Source: Bacillus tianshenii (GTDB lineage Bacteria > Bacillota > Bacilli > Bacillales > Bacillaceae_N). Taken from it: 64,000 nucleotides of DNA. Where the stretch lies: positions 3,662,001 through 3,726,000 of the forward strand of contig CP129018.1 in NCBI GenBank assembly GCA_020524525.2, written 5' to 3'. The notes beneath the pieces are model-generated. The model had not been told where the DNA came from and ran no database searches. It saw only the letters and a list, made by a program, of their open reading frames with translations. A program made the translations under genes and the position numbers. This document shows positions 50,804-58,307 of this stretch, in pieces (positions within the stretch are counted from its first letter, which is position 1; every line of letters begins with the position of its first letter).

Positions 50804-50938
50804 ATGAATCGTTCTGTTTTTAATCGTGGACAAGAGCTAGACTTTCTATATCTTTGTCGTGCGATTTTTCATGGTGCAGTTATCCAAGGGACACGTATGC
50901 CCTTTTTTAATAACTGCATATTGAGAACAGAACGGTGA
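50804..50938 (+). CDS. 44-codon leader ORF upstream of the ABC-F gene
   Basis: An ATG with the strong site AAGGAGGTGGGGAAG begins a 44-codon ORF ending in TGA at 50938. The peptide starts MNRSVFNRGQELDFLYLCR and has no recognisable domain. It lies between the promoter and two intrinsic terminators that precede the ABC-F gene. Ribosome stalling on such leaders controls antibiotic-resistance ABC-F and methylase genes in Firmicutes. Its function as a sensor is inferred from position. Confidence 0.5.
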   Translation: MNRSVFNRGQELDFLYLCRAIFHGAVIQGTRMPFFNNCILRTER

Positions 50939-50976
50939 GAAGTCTCTTTTACCCACATCACAATAGTATTCGGTTA

Positions 50977-51006
50977 AAGGGGGAGCTGTCTTGCTCTCCT
51001 TTTTTG
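50977..51006 (+). terminator. First leader terminator of the ABC-F gene
   Basis: AAAGGGGGAGC pairs with GCTCTCCTTT (one bulge) and runs into TTTTTT, about 40 bp after the leader ORF and 140 bp before the ABC-F start. Confidence 0.7.
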
Positions 51007-51065
51007 ATCTTTTTTAGGATCCAAACCGTATATTCTGCTGATCTATGTAATTATTCAGCGTATGT

Positions 51066-51107
51066 AAAGCCATGGGTAGGTGTTTCTCTTACCTATGGCT
51101 TTTTTTG
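51066..51107 (+). terminator. Second leader terminator (attenuator) of the ABC-F gene
   Basis: AAAGCCATGGGTA pairs with TACCTATGGCTTT over 13 bp (one G-T pair), followed by a T run, ending about 37 bp before the ABC-F start. As no gene but the short ORF lies upstream on this transcript, it is best read as an attenuator. Confidence 0.8.
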
Positions 51108-51143
51108 TTGTAGTTAAGGAGATATTAGAAGGGAGAATGGAAG

Positions 51144-53021
51144 ATGATTGCTTGTAGTGTACAGCAGATTAGTAAAATGTATGGCGGAAATCACATATTT
51201 GAAAATTTATCATTTGAAATACATGAGCAAGACAGAGTCGGCTTTGTTGGACGAAATGGAAGTGGAAAGACGACAGTATTTCGCACTTTATCTGGAGAGG
51301 ATACGCCTGATTCTGGACAGATACATTGGAAGAAGGGTATGAAGATCGGGTATTTGGCTCAGCTTCCGAAATTTTCAGATGCAATACTTGCAAGAGACGT
51401 ATTAAAACGTGCATTTCAAGACTTATTAGAAATGGAAGCTGAAATGAAAGTGTTAGAGCAACAGATGGCAACGGAACAAGATGGAGGTAAGCTTCAACGC
51501 TATATCGAGACATATGGTATGCTACAGGATAAATTTACACTTGCTGGTGGCTATGAAATAGAAGCCAATATTGAGCGAGTTGCAAATGGACTTCGCATTT
51601 CAAGTTTACTGAATACAAGCTTTTCAACCTTGAGTGGTGGAGAGAAAACGAAGGTTGCACTTGGATTAATATTGCTTCAAAAGCCGGACTTTCTGCTTCT
51701 AGATGAACCGACGAACCATTTAGATTTAATGGCTGTCGAGTGGTTGGGTGGATTCTTGAAGGAATATGAAGGAACAGTGGTTGTCATTTCGCATGATCGC
51801 TATTTCCTAGATGAAGTTGTGACGAAAATTATTGATTTAGAAGATGGAGAAGTGAATTTGTATCATACAAATTATTCCGGATTCGTGAAAGAGAAGGAAG
51901 AGCGCTTGATGAAGGAATTTCAAGCCTATCAGGAGCAACAGAAGAAGATTAAGAAGATGAAAGAAGCGATAAAACGCCTGAGAGAGTGGGCGAACCGAGC
52001 GAATCCACCAAGTGAAGGCTTGCATAAGCGTGCTCGTAATATGGAGCGGGCGCTTGAACGTATTGAGAAGCTCGATCGGCCTGTGTTGAACCGCAAAAAA
52101 ATGAATGTCCAATTTGATGCAACACAACGAAGCGGAAATGATGTTGTTGTGTTGCAGGATGTGGGTAAATCCTATGATAAATTGCTATTTAAAGATGTAA
52201 ATATGCACCTTCGTTATCAAGAGCGTGCAGCCATTGTCGGGGAAAATGGCACAGGTAAATCGACGATTGTAAGGCTGTTGCTACAACAAGAACAAGCTGA
52301 TGCAGGGGTCGTTTCGGTAGGTAGTAATGTGAACATCGGCTATTTATCACAGCAGGTATTTGAGCAACAAACAGAAGAAACTGTCCTGGATACGTTCCGT
52401 TCCCAAGTAAAGGTGACCGAAGGAGAAGCACGCCACATCCTAGCGAAGTTTTTATTTTATGGATATGCTGTTTTTCGTAAAGTCAGCCAGTTAAGCGGTG
52501 GTGAGCGGGTAAGGCTTCGTTTAGCGCAATTGATGTACTCGGATATTAATTTACTCCTGTTAGATGAGCCGACTAATCACTTAGACATTGAATCACGTGA
52601 GGTGTTAGAAGAGGCCCTTGAGGAGTATAATGGAACGATTTTGGCTGTTTCACATGACCGCTATTTTCTGAACAAGCTTTTCGAAAAGATTTATTGGATT
52701 GACGAACATAAGCTACTCCATTTCGAAGGGGATTATAGCTGGGCACGGGGAAAATTAAAAGAACGTGATGAGGATAGAGAAGCAGATGAAGTGGAGAAGA
52801 AGTACAAGCACAATTCGTCCCCTTCGAGACATGTTGAGAAGAAAGTTAATCCTGAGGAAATTGAAGGTGAAATTGTAGCAATCGAAACTGAATTAGAGCG
52901 CATAGAAGAACAAATGCTTCAAGAAACTGATCTAGAATATATTCAGAATCTTCATGGGAATAAAGAAAAATATGAGAAAAAGCGCGAAGAATTATACCAA
53001 AAGCTTGAGGCATTGATATAA
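51144..53021 (+). CDS. ABC-F family ATPase, probable ribosome protection factor
   Basis: Soluble protein of 625 aa with two ABC domains and no membrane part. Domain 1: Walker A GRNGSGKTT, signature LSGGEKTKV, Walker B LLLDEPTNHLDLM. Domain 2: GENGTGKST, LSGGERVRL, LLLDEPTNHLDIE. The linker at residues ~240-310 is basic and helical (EQQKKIKKMKEAIKRLREWANRANPPSEGLHKRARNMERALERIEKLDRP), the P-site tRNA interaction region. A coiled-coil tail ends the protein. The attenuator-like leader upstream suggests induction by ribosome-targeting antibiotics, pointing to resistance rather than a housekeeping role; drug specificity is not inferable. Confidence 0.87.
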   Translation: MIACSVQQISKMYGGNHIFENLSFEIHEQDRVGFVGRNGSGKTTVFRTLSGEDTPDSGQIHWKKGMKIGYLAQLPKFSDAILARDVLKRAFQDLLEMEAEMKVLEQQMATEQDGGKLQRYIETYGMLQDKFTLAGGYEIEANIERVANGLRISSLLNTSFSTLSGGEKTKVALGLILLQKPDFLLLDEPTNHLDLMAVEWLGGFLKEYEGTVVVISHDRYFLDEVVTKIIDLEDGEVNLYHTNYSGFVKEKEERLMKEFQAYQEQQKKIKKMKEAIKRLREWANRANPPSEGLHKRARNMERALERIEKLDRPVLNRKKMNVQFDATQRSGNDVVVLQDVGKSYDKLLFKDVNMHLRYQERAAIVGENGTGKSTIVRLLLQQEQADAGVVSVGSNVNIGYLSQQVFEQQTEETVLDTFRSQVKVTEGEARHILAKFLFYGYAVFRKVSQLSGGERVRLRLAQLMYSDINLLLLDEPTNHLDIESREVLEEALEEYNGTILAVSHDRYFLNKLFEKIYWIDEHKLLHFEGDYSWARGKLKERDEDREADEVEKKYKHNSSPSRHVEKKVNPEEIEGEIVAIETELERIEEQMLQETDLEYIQNLHGNKEKYEKKREELYQKLEALI

Positions 53022-53026
53022 AGGGA

Positions 53027-53057
53027 AAGAGGCTGGCTCCGGTTCAGCCTCTTATTT
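53027..53057 (+). terminator. Terminator after ABC-F gene
   Basis: AGAGGCTG pairs with CAGCCTCT; a short T-rich stretch follows. Confidence 0.65.
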
Positions 53058-53130
53058 CTAGGTGAAGTAAATTAGAAGAAAAAAGGTGAAAAATTTGGTA
53101 CACTTTTCAATGGAAGAGGGAGGGAAATGA

Positions 53131-53661
53131 ATGAGCAAAATTTCGTTACAGTTAGTAAATTTAGAACATGCAGAAGAAATACTTGAATTCGAAAAGAAAA
53201 ATCGTGAATTCTTTGCCTCGATTGTACCTGACCGTGGAGATGATTATTATACGTTTGCTAATATCCATCAAACATTGCTAGAAGTTGAGAAAGAACGTCA
53301 GGAAGACCTTTGTTATATGTTTCTTGTTCGTAATGCAGAACAAGAGCTTGTTGGCAGGGTTAATTTGTTTGGTGTTGTGCGAGGGTTATTAAATAAAGCT
53401 GAGCTTGGTTATCGCATTGCCGAAGAGCATAACGGAAAAGGCTATGGAACAAAAGCAGTAGAATTAGCAATCCATGAAGCCTTTAATACCTTTAAATTTC
53501 ATCGCTTGGATGCATCCACTTCACCGGAAAATATCGGCTCACAAATTGTCCTCATCAAAAATAAATTTCAATTTACAGGAAGAACACCTCAATATATAAA
53601 TGTGAACGGCACGTGGAGTGACAGCATTCATTTTTCGATTATTAATCAAACGTTTAATTAA
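53131..53661 (+). CDS. GNAT acetyltransferase, RimJ/RimL type
   Basis: Acetyl-CoA-dependent transferase of 176 aa. The acetyl-CoA loop is GYRIAEEHNGKGYGTKAVELAIHEAFN, preceded by the strand LVGRVNLFGVVRG and followed by FHRLDASTSPENIGSQIVLIKNKFQFTGRT, all typical of ribosomal-protein N-acetyltransferase-like GNATs. The actual substrate is unknown. Start follows AGAGGGAGGGAAATGA. Confidence 0.85.
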   Translation: MSKISLQLVNLEHAEEILEFEKKNREFFASIVPDRGDDYYTFANIHQTLLEVEKERQEDLCYMFLVRNAEQELVGRVNLFGVVRGLLNKAELGYRIAEEHNGKGYGTKAVELAIHEAFNTFKFHRLDASTSPENIGSQIVLIKNKFQFTGRTPQYINVNGTWSDSIHFSIINQTFN

Positions 53662-53724
53662 AGGTTTGTTTATAATAATAGAATGAACGGGAAAATGAAC
53701 ATTACGATGTTGAAAGGGGCTGAG

Positions 53725-53922
53725 ATGTTGGGGAAAGCTGTTAATGACCGCAAATCACAGATAGAATATGTTAAGAATCGTATCAACCTCCTGAAAAATG
53801 TCGTCGATACTATGGATGCTGAACATGCAGATGTTGAGGATATGGACCGGTTGTTAAAAATGATGAATGATTTGCAAATTAAACTGAATCGTTTTCGCAA
53901 AGATTGGGCGAATGAAGAATAA
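53725..53922 (+). CDS. SE1561 family small helical protein
   Basis: Small protein of 65 aa, helical throughout. GKAVNDRKSQIEYVKNRINLLKNVVDTMD...VEDMDRLLKMMNDLQIKLNRF is the pattern of the SE1561-type family, common in Bacillaceae and staphylococci and without known function. The start at ATG 53725 follows GAAAGGGGC; TTG 53728 is also possible, and the longer frame from 53683 has no good site. Confidence 0.65.
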   Translation: MLGKAVNDRKSQIEYVKNRINLLKNVVDTMDAEHADVEDMDRLLKMMNDLQIKLNRFRKDWANEE

Positions 53923-53947
53923 GCCAGGAAGCTAAATTTCCTGGCTT
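53921..53947. terminator. Hairpin between SE1561-like and SplA-like genes
   Basis: AAGCCAGGAA pairs with TTCCTGGCTT between convergent genes. T tracts are weak on both strands. Confidence 0.6.
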
Positions 53948-53949
53948 GC

Positions 53950-54198
53950 TTAATGATAATCAACATTATATAGCTGTTTATACGCGTTAGCTGCATCGAT
54001 TTCTGTTGCGAATAACGCATCATCATCTTCAATGGTGTGAAACGTTTCGTGAAGAAATAATGCGGTCTTATTTGCATCATGGGGGTGAGGCACAATCTCT
54101 GCTTGCTTAATATTAGCTACAGTGGCGGTATGTGGATTGTGATAAATGACAAACACTTCATCGCCTGCTTTCACTTCTTTTGGGTCAATTGTGTTCAT
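53950..54198 (-). CDS. SplA-domain protein
   Basis: Protein of 82 aa resembling SplA, the small RNA-binding-like regulator of spore photoproduct lyase. The pattern GDEVFVIYHNPHTATVANIKQAEIVPHP, then ALFLHETFHTIEDDDALFATEIDAANAYKQLY spans the whole family domain. In B. subtilis splA lies directly before splB; here no splB is present, so it is an orphan copy. Start follows AAGGAGTTAGTC. Confidence 0.7.
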   Translation of the reverse strand: MNTIDPKEVKAGDEVFVIYHNPHTATVANIKQAEIVPHPHDANKTALFLHETFHTIEDDDALFATEIDAANAYKQLYNVDYH

Positions 54199-54290
54199 AA
54201 TGACTAACTCCTTTGCTTCTTTTTTTGAGGGGAGATGGCTGTGCTCGTTTTTATAGTATCCCCGAGAAAGAAGAAAGGATAAGAGTTAAA

Positions 54291-55682
54291 TTATTTTCCC
54301 ATCGTCATTAAGATTTGCTGATAAGCTTTGGCTTCTTCGCTTTCACCAATTGATTGATAAAGGTTTGTTAGTGATTTTACTGGGGTCGGGTCTGTTGGCT
54401 TCAGCTCCATTTCCCACTTGTAGCACTCAATTGCTTTATTAAATTGCTGGAATTCACAATACAGCTCTCCTAACATACTCTGCTGTTCAGGGTCCTCATG
54501 GATTTTCACCATATTGGCTATTTTTTGTTGCAGTGATAAGTGAATTTCTGCTTCTTGAAATGGAAGGAGCCATTGCTCGATTTCATGAATGGTCTTTGTT
54601 TTGAATAAATACTCTACACAAGCTCGAACCATTTCTTCTAAAGCATCGGGATTATCTTTAAACAATTGAATAATTAAATGATTACATCGTTCGATTTCAA
54701 TTGTTGATATGTCTATTTCATTCTTTAAAAACAATTTACGTAATCTTTTTTCCTGAGAAGGAGTAATGGATATTTGAGATTGGATAAGCAAGTTAATGGC
54801 CGCTTCATTTTTATTTAGGAAGAGATAATGGTCGAACAGACTCTTTTGTAATTCTGGAATGTGTGACTGTTGGTCATATATTGCCTGTAAAATTTCAGTT
54901 TGTTCGTCCGTATTTGTATGCTCATGAAGCAGTCTCATAACGGTTGAGAAGGTTTCTGAGGTAGCACTGTTCATCAGTCTATCGATATGAAGAGCTAACA
55001 AGTCGATTAATCGATTTTCATTTTTGTAAAGTGAGATTAGACTTTCAAAGGGTTTTGGTTGTTCGCGATGACGAAAAGCATCAATCTCCGCAAATAAAGG
55101 GTCCTTCTTAAACAACGTATTTATTCCGTGGCTATAGGTTTCGGCATACTTCTTATATTGCAGGTTCGTGCCAACTTCTGTTCCCCATTTGCTTTTTGGA
55201 AAAGCCCATCGATATAGGTTAAGCACTTGATATGCGCGCAATAATTGGCCATCCCGTCTATGGTGGTAAAAGTTTGTTTGAATAAGCTTAGCAATTTTTG
55301 CTTTCTTAATATAAGTATCAAAAAACGTAAAGATAAATGCAATTTCTTGTGGGGAATAGTCCTTCTTCAACCTGCTGTGGAGTTGGTTGAATGTACTAAA
55401 TTTAAACATACGGTGCTGTGAGAGTAGTCGGTCTATAAAGGGATGAGGGGTAGAGAAAACAATCCCAGTTTTAAAAGCCTTTGAGACCGTGGAGCGAATT
55501 TTTATAGCATCTGTTTTCTTGCCGGTTAGAAATGTATCTTTATAGAAAAATAAATAATAACTTTCATTTTTATCATTTGTAGCCTCTATTATTTTACATT
55601 GGTTGTAAATTGCCAGTCGCGTAGCGGTAAGGTGGACTAGATGTTTCTCATCGTTCACTTGAAAATTAATGGTTTTCATCAT
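54291..55682 (-). CDS. Helical-repeat (TPR-like) protein of unknown function
   Basis: Protein of 463 aa. Residues 1-90 are beta-rich with no recognised family. From ~100 to the end it is helical, and the last 60 residues form clear TPRs (MLGELYCEFQQFNKAIECYKWEMELKPTDPTPVKSLTNLYQSIGESEEAKAYQQIL). No signal peptide or membrane helix. TPR scaffolds mediate protein contacts. ATG 55682 is preferred to 55688 because AGGGAGG is then seven bases upstream. Confidence 0.7.
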   Translation of the reverse strand: MMKTINFQVNDEKHLVHLTATRLAIYNQCKIIEATNDKNESYYLFFYKDTFLTGKKTDAIKIRSTVSKAFKTGIVFSTPHPFIDRLLSQHRMFKFSTFNQLHSRLKKDYSPQEIAFIFTFFDTYIKKAKIAKLIQTNFYHHRRDGQLLRAYQVLNLYRWAFPKSKWGTEVGTNLQYKKYAETYSHGINTLFKKDPLFAEIDAFRHREQPKPFESLISLYKNENRLIDLLALHIDRLMNSATSETFSTVMRLLHEHTNTDEQTEILQAIYDQQSHIPELQKSLFDHYLFLNKNEAAINLLIQSQISITPSQEKRLRKLFLKNEIDISTIEIERCNHLIIQLFKDNPDALEEMVRACVEYLFKTKTIHEIEQWLLPFQEAEIHLSLQQKIANMVKIHEDPEQQSMLGELYCEFQQFNKAIECYKWEMELKPTDPTPVKSLTNLYQSIGESEEAKAYQQILMTMGK

Positions 55683-55825
55683 CTTCATACCTCCCTTATA
55701 TCTCCACTATACCATAGGTGCATGCTTCATTTCTTTCGTTGTTCAGATCGAAATTTATAACTTCATCGAAATGTTAAAAAATAGCCCTTCTTCAATTCGC
55801 ATTCTAAGATTATAATAAAAATATA

Positions 55826-55844
55826 ATTGATAAAAGTTATCATT
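55826..55844 (+). promoter_or_regulatory. Fur box upstream of feoA
   Basis: TGATAAA-A-GTTATCA (55828-55842) is a 7-1-7 inverted repeat matching the Bacillus Fur consensus TGATAATNATTATCA at 13 or so of 15 positions. It lies about 35 bp before feoA, so repression by iron-loaded Fur is expected. Confidence 0.75.
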
Positions 55845-55875
55845 ATCTATCAGCAAATGTTTCGGGGGAATGAAG

Positions 55876-56103
55876 ATGCGTTTATCAGATTTAAAACATG
55901 GGGAAAAAGCAAAAATTACCGATTTATCAACAGTAAGTGAATTGGTAAAAAGAAGATTAATGGATTTAGGGATTATGGAAGGTTCAGAGATTTGTCTAAA
56001 ATGCCGCATGCCTTTTCGCGGTCCATATATGCTTGATAATTGTGGCCAATGTCTGGGGATTCGCCACCAAGAAGCAACGAGTATTTCTGTTGAGCGCGTA
56101 TGA
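55876..56103 (+). CDS. feoA: Ferrous iron transport protein A
   Basis: SH3-like small protein of 75 aa that supports FeoB. MRLSDLKHGEKAKITDLSTVSELVKRRLMDLGIMEGSEI is the family pattern. It carries extra Cys residues (CLKCRMPF, NCGQCLG). ATG 55876 follows GGGGGAATGAAG at good spacing; ATG 55870 is too close. The stop overlaps the feoB start by four bases. Confidence 0.9.
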   Translation: MRLSDLKHGEKAKITDLSTVSELVKRRLMDLGIMEGSEICLKCRMPFRGPYMLDNCGQCLGIRHQEATSISVERV

Positions 56104-58100
56104 AGAATATTGCGCTGCTTGGTAACCCGAATACTGGAAAAACTTCGCTCTTTAACAATCTGACAGGCTCATATGAATATGTCGGAAACTGGAGTGGGGT
56201 AACGGTTGAGAAGAAGGTCGGGTTATTAAAACATCAACAAGGGCATCTAATTGATCTCCCAGGTATTTATACGTTAAGCCCTTTGTCAAAAGATGAGAGT
56301 GTAGTCTCCAACTATTTTATCAATGAAGCATTTGATGGAGTAATTAATATTGTCGATGCTTCCCAACTGGAACGGAACTTGATGCTCACATTGCAGCTGC
56401 TAGAGTTTGGAAAGCCGGTGATTATTGGGCTTAATATGGTTGATGTAGCAAATGGCCGGGGTGTGCAGGTTAATGAAACGCAGCTATCAGAAGCATTAGG
56501 TGTGCCCGTTATTCCGATTGTCGCACGGACAGGAAAAGGCTGTGATCTGTTAAGTGTGCAAATATCAGCTTTTCATACTCCAAATCAAAGTGAACGTAAC
56601 GTGTATTACGGCATTGCAATTGAAAAAGGCATTGAAAAGCTTTCAGCACTACTAGCAATGCATGAACAGAAAGGCTTGTCACATCGCTGGCTTGCTTTGC
56701 AATATTTTGAAGGAAACAAAACGGTCAAGGAATACTTAGAAAGCCTCATCCCTACTGAAAAATTAGAGCAAACTTATGAGGAAGCAGTAGCAGATAATGA
56801 AGAAAACGACTTAGCACAGTCGATTTATCGGACGAGACGTGAATATATTCAAAAGATTCTTCAGCAATCGGTAAAGAAAAGTGAACAAGCCGCGCTCACA
56901 ACGACAGAACAAATCGATGCAGTTGTTACAAATCGAATATTTGGCATACCGATTTTTCTGTTGTTTATGTTTATTGTTTTTAAATTGACGTTTGACTGGC
57001 TTGGCACGCCGCTTTCTGATGGGTTGGATGCTTTCTTTTCAGGTCCGCTTACAAATTGGTTATCTACAGGCTTAAATCAAATCGGTGCATCAGCATTTAT
57101 TCAAGCATTAATCCTTGAAGGAATTGTTGCAGGTGTTGGGGGAGTGCTTGTTTTTGTACCACAAATTTTTATCTTGTTTTTCTTCATTTCATTTCTTGAA
57201 GATTCCGGGTATATGGCTCGAGTCGCCCTTGTGATGGATAAAGTGATGGAGATGGTCGGATTAAATGGTAAGGCATTTATTCCGATGATTATTGGTTTTG
57301 GCTGTAATGTGCCAGGCGTGATGGCAGCTCGGACGATTGAACAACCGAAGGAGCGGCTGCTTACTATTCTTCTGACACCATTAATGTCCTGCTCTGCACG
57401 TCTTCCGGTCTATGCCTTGTTTGTTGGAGCATTCTTTGCTAGCTACCAATCACTCGTTGTGTTCTCCTTATATGTATTAGGGATTGTCTTAGCATTCGCA
57501 TTAGCAAAGCTCTTTTCCATGACGTTATTGAAAGGGGAAGCTTCTTTATTTGTTATTGAGCTTCCACCATATCGGATGCCGCAAACAAAAGCGCTATTTC
57601 GCAGTACATGGGATAAAGGAAAAGGGTTTATTCGCAAAGCAGGGACGTTTATCTTTGGAGGGTCTGTTGTCATTTGGCTTCTTTCATATGCAGGACCTAG
57701 TGGAATAAATGTTGAGATGTCTGATAGCTTTCTCGCTGCAATTGGAGGGCTCTTTACTCCTTTACTGGCCCCGTTAGGCTTTGGTACTTGGCAGGCAGGC
57801 GCGGCATTATTAACTGGTTTTCTGGCAAAGGAAGTAGTTGTTTCGACGATGAATATTATTTATCATGTGCCTGACGCTGATACCTTGCAAAGCTTAATGG
57901 CAGCCCACTATACACCACTTTCTGCGATTAGCTTTATGGTGTTTATCCTTTTGTACGTTCCATGTGTAGCGACAGTGGCAACGATTCGAAAAGAGACAGG
58001 CTCTGCTAAATGGACGTATTTTTCAATTATTTATGCATTAATTCTCGCATATAGCTTAACATTCCTCATTTATCAAATTGGGACATTGCTCGGATTCTAA
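56100..58100 (+). CDS. feoB: Ferrous iron transport protein B
   Basis: Membrane Fe(II) transporter of 666 aa with an N-terminal GTPase. G1 is GNPNTGKTSLFN, G2/G3 include GVTVEKK and DLPGIYTL, G4 is NMVD. A helical region follows, then eight or more membrane helices from residue ~280 with the paired Gate motifs (LLTPLMSCSARLPVYALFVGAFF and LAKEVVVSTMNIIY). Length is normal. It forms the core of the Fur-controlled feoAB unit. Confidence 0.95.
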   Translation: MKNIALLGNPNTGKTSLFNNLTGSYEYVGNWSGVTVEKKVGLLKHQQGHLIDLPGIYTLSPLSKDESVVSNYFINEAFDGVINIVDASQLERNLMLTLQLLEFGKPVIIGLNMVDVANGRGVQVNETQLSEALGVPVIPIVARTGKGCDLLSVQISAFHTPNQSERNVYYGIAIEKGIEKLSALLAMHEQKGLSHRWLALQYFEGNKTVKEYLESLIPTEKLEQTYEEAVADNEENDLAQSIYRTRREYIQKILQQSVKKSEQAALTTTEQIDAVVTNRIFGIPIFLLFMFIVFKLTFDWLGTPLSDGLDAFFSGPLTNWLSTGLNQIGASAFIQALILEGIVAGVGGVLVFVPQIFILFFFISFLEDSGYMARVALVMDKVMEMVGLNGKAFIPMIIGFGCNVPGVMAARTIEQPKERLLTILLTPLMSCSARLPVYALFVGAFFASYQSLVVFSLYVLGIVLAFALAKLFSMTLLKGEASLFVIELPPYRMPQTKALFRSTWDKGKGFIRKAGTFIFGGSVVIWLLSYAGPSGINVEMSDSFLAAIGGLFTPLLAPLGFGTWQAGAALLTGFLAKEVVVSTMNIIYHVPDADTLQSLMAAHYTPLSAISFMVFILLYVPCVATVATIRKETGSAKWTYFSIIYALILAYSLTFLIYQIGTLLGF

Positions 58101-58118
58101 TGGAAAGGAAGAGGTCTT

Positions 58119-58259
58119 ATGCTCGTAAATATTGGAATTGGTACGGTGATTTTCGGTTATGCAGGTTGGTCGCTGTTTCGATATGTGAAGAAGAGTAAGG
58201 AAGGAAAATGTGGAGCCTGCGCTCAGAAGAAGACGTGTAAGACAGACTGTGATATTTAA
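58119..58259 (+). CDS. FeoB-associated Cys-rich membrane protein
   Basis: A 46-aa protein: one N-terminal hydrophobic helix (NIGIGTVIFGYAGWSLF), a basic stretch, then CGACAQKKTCKTDC with four Cys. It lies 18 bp after feoB, with GGAAGAGG upstream. This layout matches the small Cys-rich proteins found after feoB in many Firmicutes, whose role in iron transport or redox is not settled. Confidence 0.8.
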   Translation: MLVNIGIGTVIFGYAGWSLFRYVKKSKEGKCGACAQKKTCKTDCDI

Positions 58260-58261
58260 AT

Positions 58262-58306
58262 GAGTATCCCCCACATTACCTTTTTTGGTGATGTGCGGGA
58301 TTTTTT
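58262..58306. terminator. Terminator after feo operon
   Basis: ATCCCCCACATTACC pairs partly with GGTGATGTGCGGGAT and is followed by TTTTTT. It lies between convergent genes. Confidence 0.7.
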
Positions 58307-58307
58307 G

